A DNA stretch of 64,000 nucleotides from Micropterus salmoides (Eukaryota > Chordata > Actinopteri > Centrarchiformes > Centrarchidae): positions 20,255,000 through 20,318,999 of the forward strand of contig NW_024040040.1 in the NCBI RefSeq assembly GCF_014851395.1, given 5' to 3'. A program made the translations under genes and the position numbers. The notes beneath the pieces were generated by a model, which did no database searches, was not told the origin of the DNA, and worked only from the letters and a program-made list of their open reading frames with translations. Positions 22,539 to 35,430 of the stretch are shown here, piece after piece. The stretch's first letter is position 1. Every line of letters begins with the position of its first letter.

Positions 22539-23094
22539 AAGCTGCATTTCCACCAAACACTTTTAGTCTAGTACCCTTAAATACCTACATGTAACTAAAC
22601 CTTAGATCTGTTTTGTGTTTCCACCACAGATAGTACTCTTTAAAGTAGACGGGTTTTAACTGGATGGTAATAGCCGCATCAACCATGTAAATAGCGTGAC
22701 ATCATGTGTGACATCACATCTGACATCGAATGCTTTGTGTTCTTTCTTCTCAGTATGTGGCTGTTTATTACAACAAGGAGACAAGCTCTGTTAGAGAAAA
22801 GGCTTTTAAATTAAATACATTTGCGTGGAGTGTTTAGAGTCTCTGTTAAAATCAATAGGATATTTAAAAATAGAGGGTTTGTGTATAAAGTCTTTTGTTA
22901 CGCAAGAAGTGACAAAACGACCAATCAGCGGACTGCGCTGTTTCTAGCTCCACCTTGGTTTGGTGTGCTAGTACCTCAACAGATAGGTAACTGGATGGAA
23001 TGGAGTGGTTCTTTTGGTACCATCCAATGAAAACACGAAAAACAGTTCGAATGTGTAACCAACTGAACTGAACTCCTTGGTGGAAATACTGCTT
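22539..23094. mobile_element. hAT-like non-autonomous element
   Basis: The left end (22539-22557) reads AAGCTGCATTTCCACCAAA and the right end (about 23076-23094) reads TTGGTGGAAATACTGCTT, imperfect inverted repeats of the kind '...GTTTCCACC' seen in a frequent teleost short-element family. The interior (about 520 bp) repeats the phrase TTTCCACCACAGATAGTA and has no transposase. A clean 8-bp target duplication is not visible, in keeping with age. Confidence 0.55.
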
Positions 23095-23270
23095 AACACT
23101 ACATAACCACTTAGTCAGGAATCATGGGCAGCACATGTTGGATGATTATTGCAACTTGTGTGGCTGACAGTGAAAAGATGCACCATTTCATGTTTCAGTT
23201 GCAATGTGAACATGGCCTGATCCACAAGTCACTAGAGGGGATCTTTACCAACTACTGCCACTATATTACA

Positions 23271-23680
23271 ATATATGAATCTATAAATATCCCCGATTTG
23301 GAGGCTCTGCCCCCGCCACCAGCCCCCTCCGTCTCCATGGCAGCCTAATCTACTGCAGATTTTAAAAATGGCTATCATGAAACAGGCTTTCCCTTAAGTA
23401 ATCCCCTCCTTTCTGAAAGCAGAAGAGGGCAGAAGATGTTGGGAGGGAGGGTGAAGAGGAAAAAAATCTGCAGCAAAGAGCCTTTTTTTTGCGCGTCTAG
23501 TTATGTCAGGCTGTATTTTAAACAGCGCTAATCATATACCTTTGTGGACACTTAATTAAAATTACAAAACCAATTTTAATCGGTGGTCCAATTAATATGT
23601 AAATGTATGCAAATGTATTAAAACAAGGTGGTGATTAAGTTAAGGACACTCCATTTCATGTCTTCCTTAAGTGTGAAAAC
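23271..23680. promoter_or_regulatory. candidate conserved non-coding element
   Basis: Repeat-poor block with many homeodomain-type cores: CTTAATTAAAATTAC, CCAATTTTAATCGG, TCCAATTAATATG, and an octamer-like ATGCAAAT at 23607-23614. It is bounded on the right by C-runs. The motif density suggests an enhancer, but these motifs are common in AT-rich DNA. Confidence 0.35.
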
Positions 23681-25284
23681 AAACTGTCTTTTTTCCCCTG
23701 CCACCCACCCCACCCAACTCTCACCCCCCACCCCCAAAACATCCAATACAGATGGATTGTGATATTTTTTAGATTGTGATGCCACATGCTGAATTAGGAA
23801 AATACCCTCTGCAGTATCATTTTAAAAAAGGAAAGTAAAGGAGAAGAGACAATGTTATTCAGAGCTGGTATCCCTAATCCACATTTTAAATAATTTACTC
23901 ACCACGCACACACAAACATGTGGTGAAGCTGATGTTTACACATATCAATGATTATTCATCTAAGGACAGTGCAAAGTTATATAGTGTACAGGACCTTCCA
24001 CCATGAAGTTAGGTGTTACTGGGTATGTTTGAAATTCAAGGCAAAGTTTCCAAGCTTGAGGTGAGAGTTGACAATTCTAAACGAGCAGACTTTCAATTCT
24101 AATTAGGCCTCGGAGATACGGTGGTCTTTCAAAGTCATATCTGGAGGGGCTGGGGAGGAGCGTGGGGGGTGAGCAGGTAATAATGAATCTGAATGTGAGT
24201 GGATATTAAATAACTTTGGGCATAGAGAGGGAGAGAGAATGAGACAGAGAGGAGAAAATTAATTTACCCTGCGAGGGAGGCCTACAGTGCAGGCACCATC
24301 AAGGTGAGCACAGGTCATTATAATTTGTTGCTGCTGAATTTATGCACTCCTATAGTTTCATAAATACAGTAAAAATATATATCCTAATTAAATGTTAAGC
24401 ATTGTTGTTAAACTACAGAGGCCATATTTCTTCATATATCTTGCTAATATATAAAACCCTGTTTGAAGAGCTTTGTGCAAACACAAGACACCTGCCAGGC
24501 AATCAGAGTATTTTCTGTGGGCATGGTAGACCGCTGCATATGATTTAATACTGTGGAATAAAAGCTTAGACCGGTAAAAGTTGGAACATAACTGACTGAA
24601 GTTTGTTAAGATATATTGTTATGTTGTCTGGTTGGCTGTGGCTGAATGTCAGCTGCACACACCTTTGTTTTGACAATAATCTGGCTGTGTTCTGGCCAAT
24701 ATGTGGCTGCCAATTTTGGTTACAAGGGGGCGAACAACCAGAATCTATTCCAGTTAGTAGGCTAACTTACACTAGTTTTGGGCTAGTGTCTAGCCCAATT
24801 ACCTAGAATTGAACCAGTTTTGGGTTGTTTCTGGTCAGCTGTCATGAGTCTGGTAACTAGGTATGACTTGGACAACTGTTGGGTCAAACCATGCATCATA
24901 AGCAACTTAACATGTCAAAACTTGTCTTTCCTTCTTTACTGGATTTACAAAATAAATAAAAGGACATTTCAATCCAATCGGTTCAGTTTGAGAGTCGAAA
25001 AAAGGCCTCTCCTCCTGGATCATACTTTCCCACACCAACATACAACACCTGAAGCCCGGTGATCATAAAAAGGGTAAATGATACTTCCATCAACACTGAT
25101 AAAGTGGTTTATATTAGTGTAACATCATTCACTGATTCCATTAGTGAGATGAGATGTTGTAGAGTTTGTGTATGAAGTGTATGTGTGCGTGCATGTGGGG
25201 GAACTGGAGCTGTGTTTGTGCATGCATGCTTCCCATCTTACATTCATGCGTAATACAGTTTTAAGTACAAGATTGTGCTGCCTG

Positions 25285-25285
<1 letters not shown>
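23681..25285. other. no gene seen
   Basis: C-rich run at 23700-23745. 24620-24850 contains loosely repeated TGGCTG/TTCTGGCC/TTTTGGG phrases that look like an old degenerate minisatellite or repeat. Nothing else recognised. Confidence 0.5.

Positions 25286-25341
<56 letters not shown>
25286..25341. repeat. (GT)28 microsatellite
   Basis: 56 bp of uninterrupted TG dinucleotide, with more TG-rich sequence at 25440-25490. Confidence 0.95.
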
Positions 25342-25342
<1 letters not shown>

Positions 25343-26899
25343 CCATGTGCATTTAACGGTTATGTTGCTCTTGTTTACTCATGCTTGCCTGCTGATTTTC
25401 TGCCGTCCAACACAAATACAATCTAATACAAGTTTGTCTATTCACTCTGTGTGTGCGTGTGTGTGTATGTGTGTGAGCACCGTGTGTGTCCTTGTATTCA
25501 TGTAAGAAGTCAAGCCAGCATGCATGCACACGCAACTTCAATTTTATGAGCGAGTTCACAAGTGTGTGGGTTCAGTGCACGTGAACGGCAGCTTATGTGG
25601 GCGTGTGTTCAGCACGCAAGGTGGGCGAGATGTTGGAAACAGCTTGTGTCATCAAGTGTTAGCAACCTGTAATCCCATCTGAGCCGTGAGGATGTGCAGC
25701 CCCCAACCCAACCCCCTCACAACACTCCGGCTCCCTGGGGCTCAGAGTGCAACCTGTGCCACACTGATACCTCTGCTACATGAGGTTTCCAGGTGACTTA
25801 CACATATAAACACCAGGAGGGGGGTCTCAGCTGTTAGCGAGGTGAAGCAAGTCCCTGAGCGGAGGAAGATGATGCTGAAAATCATAGAGCAGGAGCAGGT
25901 AGTTGCACCGGTGGCATTTTATTCTGCCTCACAAGGCAGAATAGAGGCAGCTGCGGGAGCTAGAATTAAGGGGGAAAAAAGACTTCAAAAAGGACTATAC
26001 CAGTGCTACTGCATGTTTTAAAGCCAGACTACAGACGTTTTGAAAGAAAACACAATCTTCCCTTTACAAAGGAAAAGTTAATTTTGCTCAATTCAATCCA
26101 TTCTGTAATCCTGCTGTCACAGCTTCACTTGGTCTGGCATGACCAGTAGCTTATGGTGGAAAATGTTTGCTAATGTGAGCAGATTTTGGATGGATTATTA
26201 CTTTTCTCTACGTGCTACTGTTACACAAGGTTTAGCATGTCACAGATAAACGCTTGGTCTGCTTGCAGCCCCATTCAACTGGCTCTCAATCAGGCTGCTC
26301 AATGATGATGTCTTTAAAGCAACTGAGTGAAGAAAATGTTGGCAAATGAAGGAGAAAAATAAAAGGTACCATTATCACCTGTGGCCTGAGTGGCCGCTGT
26401 GTAACAAAAAGTACATAGAGTTACATCACCATTTTCAAAGCATATCAAAATGATTTCTAGTTTCAGTTGACAAGTAAATGCAGAGTGCGAATTAAACAAT
26501 CACAACTGGGAGGGTCAACTATTTTCCAAGTCATAAAGGAAACCCTGTACAGCGCAGGTACGTGCGACGGTGAACTAAAATGTAGATTATAAATTATTAC
26601 ACCAGTTGATGTGTGCCCCATACCACACAACAACTTTTGTAGTCAGAGGTCACCAAGTATTCTAGAGCAAAACTGGCAGAAAGTCAGACTACACTAAGCT
26701 GAACCAAAGACACCATCATAAAATACAGTCTGCATTATCATCTCTAATTCCTAATTCTTATCATTTCAAGTTGTAAGTTTCAACTGTTTTAGCAAATATC
26801 TCCTTTCCTCTTGCTCATGTTGACTGTGAATGTAATGTAATCTGGGTTCCATAAAGCAGTAGTCAGACATTGTTGGAGAAATGGGAATGGTTGGATCTC
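25342..26899. other. no gene seen
   Basis: TG-rich to about 25620, then ordinary sequence. 25880-25990 carries GGCAGAATAGAGGCAGCTGC-like mixed sequence. No motif-bearing frame. Confidence 0.55.
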
Positions 26900-26980
26900 T
26901 TCCCTGCTCTATATAAAAAGGGGAATGAGATAACTTTTTTCATGAATTGGCGCAACATAAATAAAACTGAAACTGAGTAC
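26900..26980 (+). mobile_element. L2-like 3' end fragment
   Basis: CTGCTCTATATAAAAAGGGG, GAGATAAC and TTGGCGCAACATAAATAAAACTGAAACTG match, with divergence, the 3' end of the L2 element at 11336-11434 (GAGATAACTGTTG...TTGGCGCTATATAAATAAAATTGAATTG). It is probably an old 5'-truncated copy. Confidence 0.5.
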
Positions 26981-27499
26981 ATTTGAAATAACAAATCTGG
27001 ATTTTAAAACTTATCTGGGAAGGTAAAACTCCTGAATTCCAAAGTGAAAACAAATGGCTGCTTATTGTAAAAATTAAAATGAAATAATAAACTCCATATT
27101 GATGTCAAAATGTTTCTCTAAAAGAACTAATCCTCTATTTCACTGCTCATCCCTAAACACCAGTGTTAGCTGACAATTGGATAAAATATGGATATACTGG
27201 TGATGAAATGATATGAGCCAAAATCATATACCTCATTTTAAGTAAAAGAAATGCTAATTATAAAACTCTGAAGGTAGGAAAGTTAAATGTATTAAAGAAG
27301 CTAGATGGCTAACTACTGACATTAACTTACAATGTCTCCACCAGCGTGTGATGGACTGGACTGGAGCAGCTACCGCTGCGAGTAATGTGGGCAGATAAGA
27401 CGTTTGACTTATGTCAATGTTAGGAAATCCATCCATCCGGTCTATTTTAGTGGTGTCTGAAATCGTATTACAAGTTTCTTGAATATAAGGCATGAATAT
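26981..27499. other. no gene seen
   Basis: AT-rich; part of a 124-codon minus frame (27254-27628) that runs into the G/C-run repeat described next. No domain is recognisable. Confidence 0.5.
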
Positions 27500-27625
27500 G
27501 ATAAATATTGTAATATTTACAATTAGACCCCCCTGAACTGTTGTTTTTCTCTCTTCTGGGGGGGTCCAAGCCTTAATGAGGGGGGTCAGACCCCTGCAAT
27601 CCCCCAGCCCCCCCGTAATTCGAAC
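27500..27625 (-). repeat. G/C-run rich unclassified repeat
   Basis: Alternating G7/C7 runs within about 125 bp (GACCCCCC, TGGGGGGGTCC, GAGGGGGGTCAGACCCC, CCCCCAGCCCCCCCG), partly self-complementary. The pattern resembles part of an interspersed fish repeat but I cannot assign a family. Confidence 0.35.
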
Positions 27626-29270
27626 CATGAGTAAATGACAATGGAACGTTACTCCAAACTACATTTAGATACAGTGCATGACCTTTTTTGTTTTTCACTT
27701 TTTCAGTTTTTGTTTGCCTTTTTTGTAGTAGTATATAGTAATATATTGACTCCATTTATTTAAAAAAAGATGGTTAGCATAAACCTAGTAAAAGTCAAAG
27801 GATAGTATGTATTACTTGACTTAGGCTGGAAAACCCCCAGTTGACAGCGGCATAAAATCATGCACTGAATGTGGGCTAAAACGAACAGAAATGGCATGAC
27901 CCTTAACACATACAATAACAGCTGTTTAATAGAAGCATTGTAAAATCTGATTGTGTTTGAGAAGGACAACTGAATGTTTGCTTTCTCTCCAGTCAGTGTT
28001 CGGACAAAATCCAAGATATATATCACAGCTGGACTTGCTCCTGATTGGCTTCACTCACTAAAGAATGACTGAAATCCGTCCAATTGGGCCAGTTTGCAGC
28101 AGCTCAACTGGAAAGCCTCCACTCAGCAGGGTTACCACATTTGAATTAGGGGAGCTTCTTCTGACGGCCAATCTAGGGTGATTCTGTGAGGACTTTAATT
28201 TAAATGCATTTACTTCAAATATTTTGAAGTGTTTGGGACTGGAATTTACCCTGCTGTCCTGTAAAAAGTATGGAAAGGAACAAGACAAAGCAGTCATGTC
28301 CCAGCCCCATTGTTTGACTGACAGGTGGCTTCTTAGACGTTCATTGCAAAAACAAGTAATGAAATACCAAACAAAGAAAGTAGTAAAACATGTTGGATGA
28401 TGTATTTAAGGAAAATCATTTGATTTATTTTATAAATGGAAGAGAAGAAGTGGGTGTTATAAAGGGGTCCTTCTAAATTTCTAATTCATTATTTTGCAGA
28501 TGCCACTTATAAATCTGTAATGAGACAATATACTGTAGAGGAAAAGAAGCTATTGAAAATCTGAAGTGATGTTTCATTCAACACTGACATCAAACGCACA
28601 ACCAAGAGACAAATTATCACCTGCAAAGAGCCGTGGTGAGAAAAATGCCATGGTACGAATCACAAACAGCAGAATAGTTGCTTTCTCGAGTGACAGGTGT
28701 TGAAAGGTATTTTTCTGCCTTTGAAAATTAAATGTAAAAATTACAACACTTTTTTTAAAATCAGACAGTAGTGAAGTTGTTTATTTCCTACCAGGGGGGA
28801 AAGCACCTGACTACAACCAGATTCATCATGACTGTCAGTCTATGAGTTATAAATCGCAGGTTTAAAATCCCACAGTAGAACCCCTAGCTGCTTATTTTAT
28901 ACCTTTGTAACAAACTCAATTTTTTCCTGAAATTCATAAAATATGCCTTTGTTTAACATACTGAAATGCATTTCTGACATCATGGACTTTGAGAGGATTT
29001 TATGTGCCTTGGGGTAATGAAACTGTGTCTGTACGTAAACATAGCCATGATTTGTATCATTTGACAATTAAATTACATGGGGATGTTTGCTACGCAGAGT
29101 AAATACCTTAAACATTTCCTCACCGAAGAAAAGAGGCTGCACAAAGGTGATACTAATGGTGGGCTGGCAAGTCCGCAGAGATATCCACTCAATAGGCAAT
29201 TTAAAAATGGAAGGAGGAGGTTTGACTAAGCAATAAAAGTGTTGGACTGTCAGCGGGAGCAGAAACACAA
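27626..29270. other. no gene seen
   Basis: AT-rich sequence. A phrase GGTTTAAAATCCCAC near 28859 is B-box-like but has no A box or tail. Short frames only. Confidence 0.55.
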
Positions 29271-29530
29271 AGCAGAGTGAGGGATGGTGGAGGGGGAGGG
29301 GGGAGCAATTATCTTATTTATAAATCAACAGCAATTTCACTGATGACTTGATCTTAATTTGATCAAGCTGCAGGTTTTAAAGTCCCAGTACCAAAAAAAA
29401 TTGATCTAATTCCCTTTATTGGTAATAATCGCGAGTCTCCCTTCCCTGCACTAATCAGAATCCCATTGATCTGGACCCAAGGAGAGAGAAAGGCAGTCTG
29501 AGCTGACTGACTTCAGTATTCACAGTGTTA
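29271..29530. promoter_or_regulatory. candidate conserved non-coding element
   Basis: Repeat-poor block with TTGATCTTAATTTGATCAAG, AATTGATCTAATTCCCTTTA and GGTAATAATCGCGAG. The several TTGATC-type motifs are compatible with TCF/LEF-like or homeodomain sites. By texture only. Confidence 0.3.
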
Positions 29531-29605
29531 AAGGATAAGGTCAGCGTTACAACAGTTGCAAGCTAAATTGTAACTCTTAATAAATGGCTGACAAATACAG
29601 TTTCA

Positions 29606-29980
29606 TTTAGGGTAGGGCCGATAGACGATGCCATCGCCAGACAGACATCACGTCGGGGGCGACTGTGGCTCAGGAGGTCGAGCGGGTTGCCCATTAATAC
29701 CCGGTTCTTCTAGGCTGCATGTCGAAGTGTCCTTGGGCAAGATACTGAACCCTGAATTGCCCCTGGTGGCTGTTCCAGGAATGTGTGTGAATGTTAGTTT
29801 CTGTTTGAGCACTTAGGCTCAGTGAATGAATTTGTGTGAATGGTGAATGCAGATGTAGTGTAAGCGCTTTGAGTGGTTGAAAAGACTAGAAAGGCACTAT
29901 ACAAATACAGAGCATTTACATCACAATGTTGAGCAATTTGGGCCGGCATCGTGATTTATGGCCTCATGGCATAGTGGCCA
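29606..29980. repeat. old interspersed repeat split by a SINE
   Basis: TAGGGTAGGGCCGATAGACG with GATGCCATCGCC (to 29655) and, after the SINE, ATGTTGAGCAATTTGGGCCG with GCATCGTGATTTAT (from 29919). These look like two halves of a common teleost repeat of the 'GGGC(T)GGGCGATA...CGATGGCATCG' kind. The interruption dates the repeat as older than the SINE. Confidence 0.4.
29656..29918 (+). mobile_element. tRNA-derived SINE
   Basis: About 263 bp. The 5' end GGGGCGACTG is followed by a Pol III A box TGGCTCAGGAGG (29666-29677); the B-box region is decayed. A middle phrase GTCCTTGGGCAAGATACTGA is typical of the family, and the 3' part has AGCGCTTTGAGTGG and GGCACTATACAAATACAG, a LINE-like tail. Imperfect 11-bp duplications ACATCACGTCG (29645-29655) and ACATCACAATG (29919-29929) flank it, differing at three positions. 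Transcription in life would be by RNA polymerase III; mobilisation needs a partner LINE. Confidence 0.75.
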
Positions 29981-30129
29981 TAGTTGCCTTCCATCTGCTC
30001 CAGGATGACATGCAACATAAAAATGTAGGCTATATAAGACTACTGCTAGCTGCTGGCTGCTCTGTGAGGCTGTAACGCACATTGGAAAGAAAACCGAACT
30101 GGTAGATAAACCCAAGTATTGAACAAAAT

Positions 30130-30560
30130 GAAATTATCACCTGATGATGGCTCTAGATGAAAAGTCGAGCCATCAACAAAGTTTACAAAAACCGTGAAGG
30201 TCTGTTCCAAATGACATGGTAATCTATCCCACCGCTGTGGAGACTTTCACTTTTTGTGCTGCTAGTGGCACTAGAGGAAAAGTGAGGGTCAGGATCACCA
30301 AAGCAAAACATGATTGTCTATACCAGAATTTGTACCAATACATCTTCAAGATGTCGAGATATTTTATTGGATAGCTGGACATTTTGACTTGTCATTAGGC
30401 TTCATCCTCTGGGCCCCATGAATGGTTGTACCAAATTTCATGTACCAATCCATCCAGTAGTTTTTGAGCCATTTCACAAAAAAACAAGAATGTCAACCTC
30501 ATGGTGGCTCTAGAGGAAAAGTCTGGGGATCATCAAAGTCATAAAGATTTATCCTCATGG
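30130..30560. repeat. interspersed fish repeat with three diverged units
   Basis: The phrase GGC(T/A)CTAGA(T/G)GAAAAGT followed by CA(T/C)CAAAG recurs near 30148, 30267 and 30506, with TACCAAATTTCATG and CCATCCAGTAGTTTTTGAGC between. This is a frequent percomorph repeat pattern and no coding capacity is seen. Family name unknown to me. Confidence 0.5.
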
Positions 30561-32085
30561 CACCATGCTTTCCTTAGTCATCGTGGCTAAGATCGGTTGG
30601 TTCTACTTTTCCTTCATTCTACCACGTAAAAGTCTCAATAAAACTGCTGCCACTTTAAGTACTGCATGTTATTCACCATATAACCATGCTCTATGATCAT
30701 GCATAACTGTTGACATCACAAATCTGACAAGTTGATTAATGAGGTTACCAGGTTGGCAAGGGTATTATTATGCAGGAGCTTGTCACTATGACACATCATC
30801 AACACCATCAACATCCTCATTAGAGTGGTAACTTTACAGGTGATGCCGCTGGAAGAAGACAACCACGACTCTGTAACACGAGTCTAGCGGTGCTCGGCTG
30901 AAAAGAAGGCACCCAAGACAAACAAAAGATCATTATAGCACATTAAAATCCACATTACAGCTTTTACTGCCTCCTCATGAGTCAAACGCGCTGGGTGAGT
31001 CATCTAAAGGCCCGCTAACTCACTGCACCATGGCCTAATATCAGCTCATGTGGACGCCTGCCCACTGATTGCAATTTGGCAGCAACGCAATCAGAAGCTC
31101 ACAGAGGTATAGGATGTTACTGTATGTGGGCAAACACAGATCGGCTCAACAAAACTGAGCGTTTAAGGCAAACAAGGGCGAAGCGTGCATCCTGACCCTA
31201 GCTTGCCAGTGAAGACGTGAAAACACAGTCATACTCCCAGAAATAACCTCTCATTCTGCATGTTCTCTGGAGATCAACATGTTTTTGCATGCAAGGAAAG
31301 GTTGTAACATGTGGGGGAAGAACTGTTTCTACGCCTGACAAAGTAAACATTAAAATAAAAGTTTTTAACAATGGTCAAGGAAAAATCAACCTTTTAAACT
31401 GCAGTATTAATACAGTTGTGTTTGTTTAGTGGGGTAATTATCATAAGTGGTAAAACATCAAAATGTCTAAATGTGACTACAGTGACAAAACGTTCAGGCA
31501 AATTGTTTTAGAAATCTAAAACATCAATCATGTGAAATATTGCTCACAATTATAAAGGATGAAATTTGCTATAAAAGAGGCTCAAGAGACCAAGGACCAC
31601 ACCCACAGGAGCAAGCCTGCAAAAACTGTTTGCGGACTGTATTAAAAGTATATTTCTTGTTCAAATTGACATAACTCTAATTTATACAGTATTTTAGTCA
31701 AGAACGCAAAGTTTCCATGGATACTAAACATAGACGATTTTGTGGAAATGATACACAAGACAGTTAGAATATTTCCATGTGATGTAATGGTGTAGCTATA
31801 AAATCATGGAATCTTGGGTTTGAACATTGCGCTCATTTTAAGCATCATATAGCTTTAATGAAAGGTTGGAACAAGTAGATACAGAATGTACATGACACAT
31901 TGATACACTTTGGGAAAAAAAGGGTTTCTACTACCTTTAAAGGCCCTTAAAGAAGAGAATTTAAAAGGTGAAAATCGGGGGTTTAAATCCCACATTGACT
32001 TCCAATCATAATACTGTAACCTGAGACAGTCTTGAAATTCAGTTCAGCTTTCCACAGCATCCAAATATCCAGCTGTACTTAAATG
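30561..32085. other. no gene seen; weak conserved-looking block at 30940-31160
   Basis: 30940-31160 is repeat-poor and of balanced composition (TGATTGCAATTTGGCAGC near 31066). Elsewhere AT-rich. Weak B-box-like phrases near 31817 and 31979 (GGGTTTGAAC, GGGTTTAAATCCC) have no clear A box and are not called as tRNA genes or SINEs. Confidence 0.45.
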
Positions 32086-32350
32086 TATTATCTCTGAGCT
32101 GGGCTTCATGTGTGCTAACCCCCTCAGTGTTTCGCCGAGGGTGACTCCTGCAGCGACAATCACAGGATCAGAGAGAGAGGATCCACCGCAGCACAGCACT
32201 GTCGCTCCCACATGATAAATGAGTTTGTATTGTCTGTCAGGCCGGCTTCCTGCCAGCCCAGGTCACTGGTTATTAAATTACCACTTGCCAATGTCCTAAA
32301 CACTGATTGATGGATGAGCATGGTAAATGAGGACTCCTATGACTTTTGTT
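32086..32350. promoter_or_regulatory. candidate conserved non-coding element
   Basis: Balanced, CpG-containing block (GTTTCGCCGAGGGTGACTCC near 32129) followed by GGTTATTAAATTACCA and AATGTCC motifs. No repeat signature, no open frame. Confidence 0.35.
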
Positions 32351-35300
32351 TCCCCCTCCCAGTTTTCTCAGTGCGAGGAGGAAACCTATACCAGATTGTT
32401 ATTGACATGTATTGAATGCAGGCTGGTGGCCTTCTTCCTGAATTGTTCTTGGTGGTTTTGTTACCATTTCATTTTTGTACATGGCTCTTGACCCTAGTGT
32501 TTCTGACAGTAAATTTTTATTTATTTAATCAGTAAAAACAGGGTTTTGCCTATTTTTTATGTTACAAATGTTTATTCAAACGTACACTAATAGTTGCCCT
32601 CTCCAAAAGCAAAAGGTACATATTTTTTAAGAAGACTCTTGCCAACGCATTTAAGTACCTTTTGTCACTGGAGGAACTTAATTGTTCCTTTAGAAGTGCA
32701 AGAAACAAGAGCAGAAATATAAAAAGAAATGTTAAACAGTAAAGAGTTGTAGTCTAATATCTTCCAGCTACAGCAATGAGCATTTGAGAAGCAGCTTTCC
32801 AAAACCCAAATCCATCTTCAACTGTTCCGTCATGCCTAGTTTTCTGCAAGCCCTGATGTTGGGCTGGTGTGCAGTCATGTGGGCTGTGTGTGAGAGTGTA
32901 TGTGTGTCTCAGGGGTGTGCTCAGGGTAAGGGGCATTGATGAGTCTGTGGCTGACATTTGAGTGTGATTGAGGGGGAATGCAGATACTAAATCACTGCAT
33001 TGTTCTGCTGTCGGTGCGTCCTGTCATTACTGCACTTTACAGACCAACATGATGCTTCTAATGGGATAATAACCAATTAAACATGAGCACACAAACTTGG
33101 AGCTTGGATAAAAACCCAAAGCCTGAGGTGCTCAAACCAAAAACCTAAGTTAAAGCAAAAGGAATGTTAAAAAGTGTAAAAGTAGCTGTTGAAAATGATT
33201 AACAGGGTCTTTATTCAGCAGTCATAAAGAATGTTTTTTTGGCTGCAAAGGCTTCATCAGCCTTATAAAGAAGTACTGGCTCACTATGGTTTTGCTTTTT
33301 TTCAGTCATTGTTAACTATGCCACATTTGTGTCTAATGATAAGGTAAATGAAAGGATATTTCAAAGAGAACTGGCCCTCTCTGAGTATGTTTTTTCAAAG
33401 ACTGGACAAACTGGAGCAGTTTGGAAAAAGACCGCAGGCATGCCGAATGATTGTCAGCCATGCAAATAATCACTTACTTACACTCAGTGAGTTTGCTTTG
33501 GATAAGGCAAATTACCATTTGAAAATGAGCTCAAAAACACTCTGGGCGAAAAGCTTGCATCATGATTCTCAGTTATATTATTGCGGATACGTAACTACTC
33601 ATACATACACACAAATGCTGACAAACATGCACAAACACACTGCTCTGTGCAGCCTCTGAACTGGCTGCAGGGATATCATATGAATGCTCTGATCTGATGG
33701 AAGGTTTGTCTTATTGCTGCATCTAGTTGAAATTGGTTTTCAGCCAGTCAGATGCTGCTTCTGCTTTATTTTCTGCTTGCTGATGTTGTGATTGTTTGAA
33801 GGCATTTCTGCAGCATTATAAACAAGTAGAAATGGTGGATGTTGACAAGGCAAACTGTATAGAGTAACGATGACGTGCTGGAAAGTCAGCAGACTCAGAC
33901 CAGCACAATTGTGTTTACACAATTTCCCTTTACCACTACAGGAACTTGATGAAACCTCATGTAACATAACTGTCAGCCTGCTAAGGAGGTGATACTAAAT
34001 CCAAGTTCAAAGTGCTTTTAGGCTGCGCATGCAGTGCAGTACATCATGACCGGTCAAAGAAATGTGTTTCCACTTCTCAACAAGGATTATTAGAAAAAAC
34101 ACACAACAATGAATACCATTTACTACCACATCTCCAGAAATGCCTGCTATTTCATCACAGAGCATAGGAAACTGCAAGTTGATGTCCAAGCCCTGAAATG
34201 AGCATATAACAGTGTATCACCGCACCAACACACGTTTGACAGGTTTGTTTATCAACCGTTATGTCCACTAGTACTTTAATGTCTTTTACACCAGCATTCA
34301 CCACCTTTTATCAAACCAATAATAATAAGATAATGATGATGTCTAAATAATACTTTTAATAATTACAGTGCAGCTACTAAATTGATGCCTGTAGCGCACA
34401 GACGCAAGCAGTATTTCAAGTACAGCAGCTGGAACATGCCAATCCAGGAAGTGAATATAATAAACAAGCTGCTTTTCATCAGCATATGTACTAGAAAATA
34501 GCACAGAGGTGTATCCTGTCAAGTTCATGCGCATCAACTGCTTATGATCCTCGTTTTAATCCAGTTTTAATACATAAGATGCCACCGGTGTACAGGTGCA
34601 GTGTCTTATTTGTGTGTTGCCCTTTACAACTTTTTAAGACATCTGACATTTATTAAACCTTTTCATTAGCTGACATCCAAGACAGGCAGAAAAAGAAGAA
34701 TATACTTCCATTGGTCACATTATGGTAATAAATAAAATGGCAGTCAAGAAATCTGCAAATTACTTAATTGTAAATACCACCTTTGTCCTGGCAGGAATCT
34801 TCTTAGACTCTCATACAGGTGTTGGAGTCAGTGTGTCCATTGGACTGACAGTGCATCAGGGTGAATAGACAGGTTATAAAAAGCTCTTTAAGCCCATCTT
34901 ATCCTTTTACTTGCTGAGTCTACGGTTGAATTCAGAGCTACTGTCAACAATATGAAGTTCCCAGCACGGATTGGGAGGTAAGCAAAGTTTTAGCTACAGT
35001 GCTGAAGTAATGCCAGTTTGATTAAATGCTCTGGATACAAACAGCAGGGGTTTCTGATCCCTCCACCATTATAGTTTTCAGAGCTTACATTGTGCTGCTT
35101 TCGTTCTGACCTTCCTCAGCCAAGGCCAGTCTATTATATGATCAGAAAATGACTATAGTGTGTTGTTCTAATTATACAAAAATACGGTGGGTGTGAATCA
35201 GAACGGGTGTCATTTTGGTTGAAAGCGCTATAACACTTTTCTGAAGCTCGGCTTTATTTGCAGCAGATGCAGGGCGGAGAATGAACATTTGTTTACATCC

Positions 35301-35430
35301 CCAGATACATTAAGTGTTTATTTGATAGCAAACACAATCCAAATTGTCACTTAGTGATGCAAGCTCCAAGTCCAATAAGCCACGGGTCTTTAAAAGTCAC
35401 AAAGTGCTGCCATGTTTAACAGGGTTAAAT
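32351..35430. other. no gene seen
   Basis: Mostly AT-rich single-copy-looking DNA. Frames up to 103 codons (33348-33659, plus) have no motif. 35220-35340 has mixed composition but nothing specific. Confidence 0.55.

Noticed and set aside
25125..25559. Frames through the (GT)28 tract on both strands
   Set aside because: Cys-Val and Thr-His dipeptide repeats are microsatellite translations.
27254..27628. 124-codon minus-strand frame
   Set aside because: Half lies in the G/C-run repeat at 27500-27625; no domain.
31795..32010. B-box-like phrases GGGTTTGAAC and GGGTTTAAATCCC
   Set aside because: No convincing A box or tRNA fold; common in AT-rich DNA.
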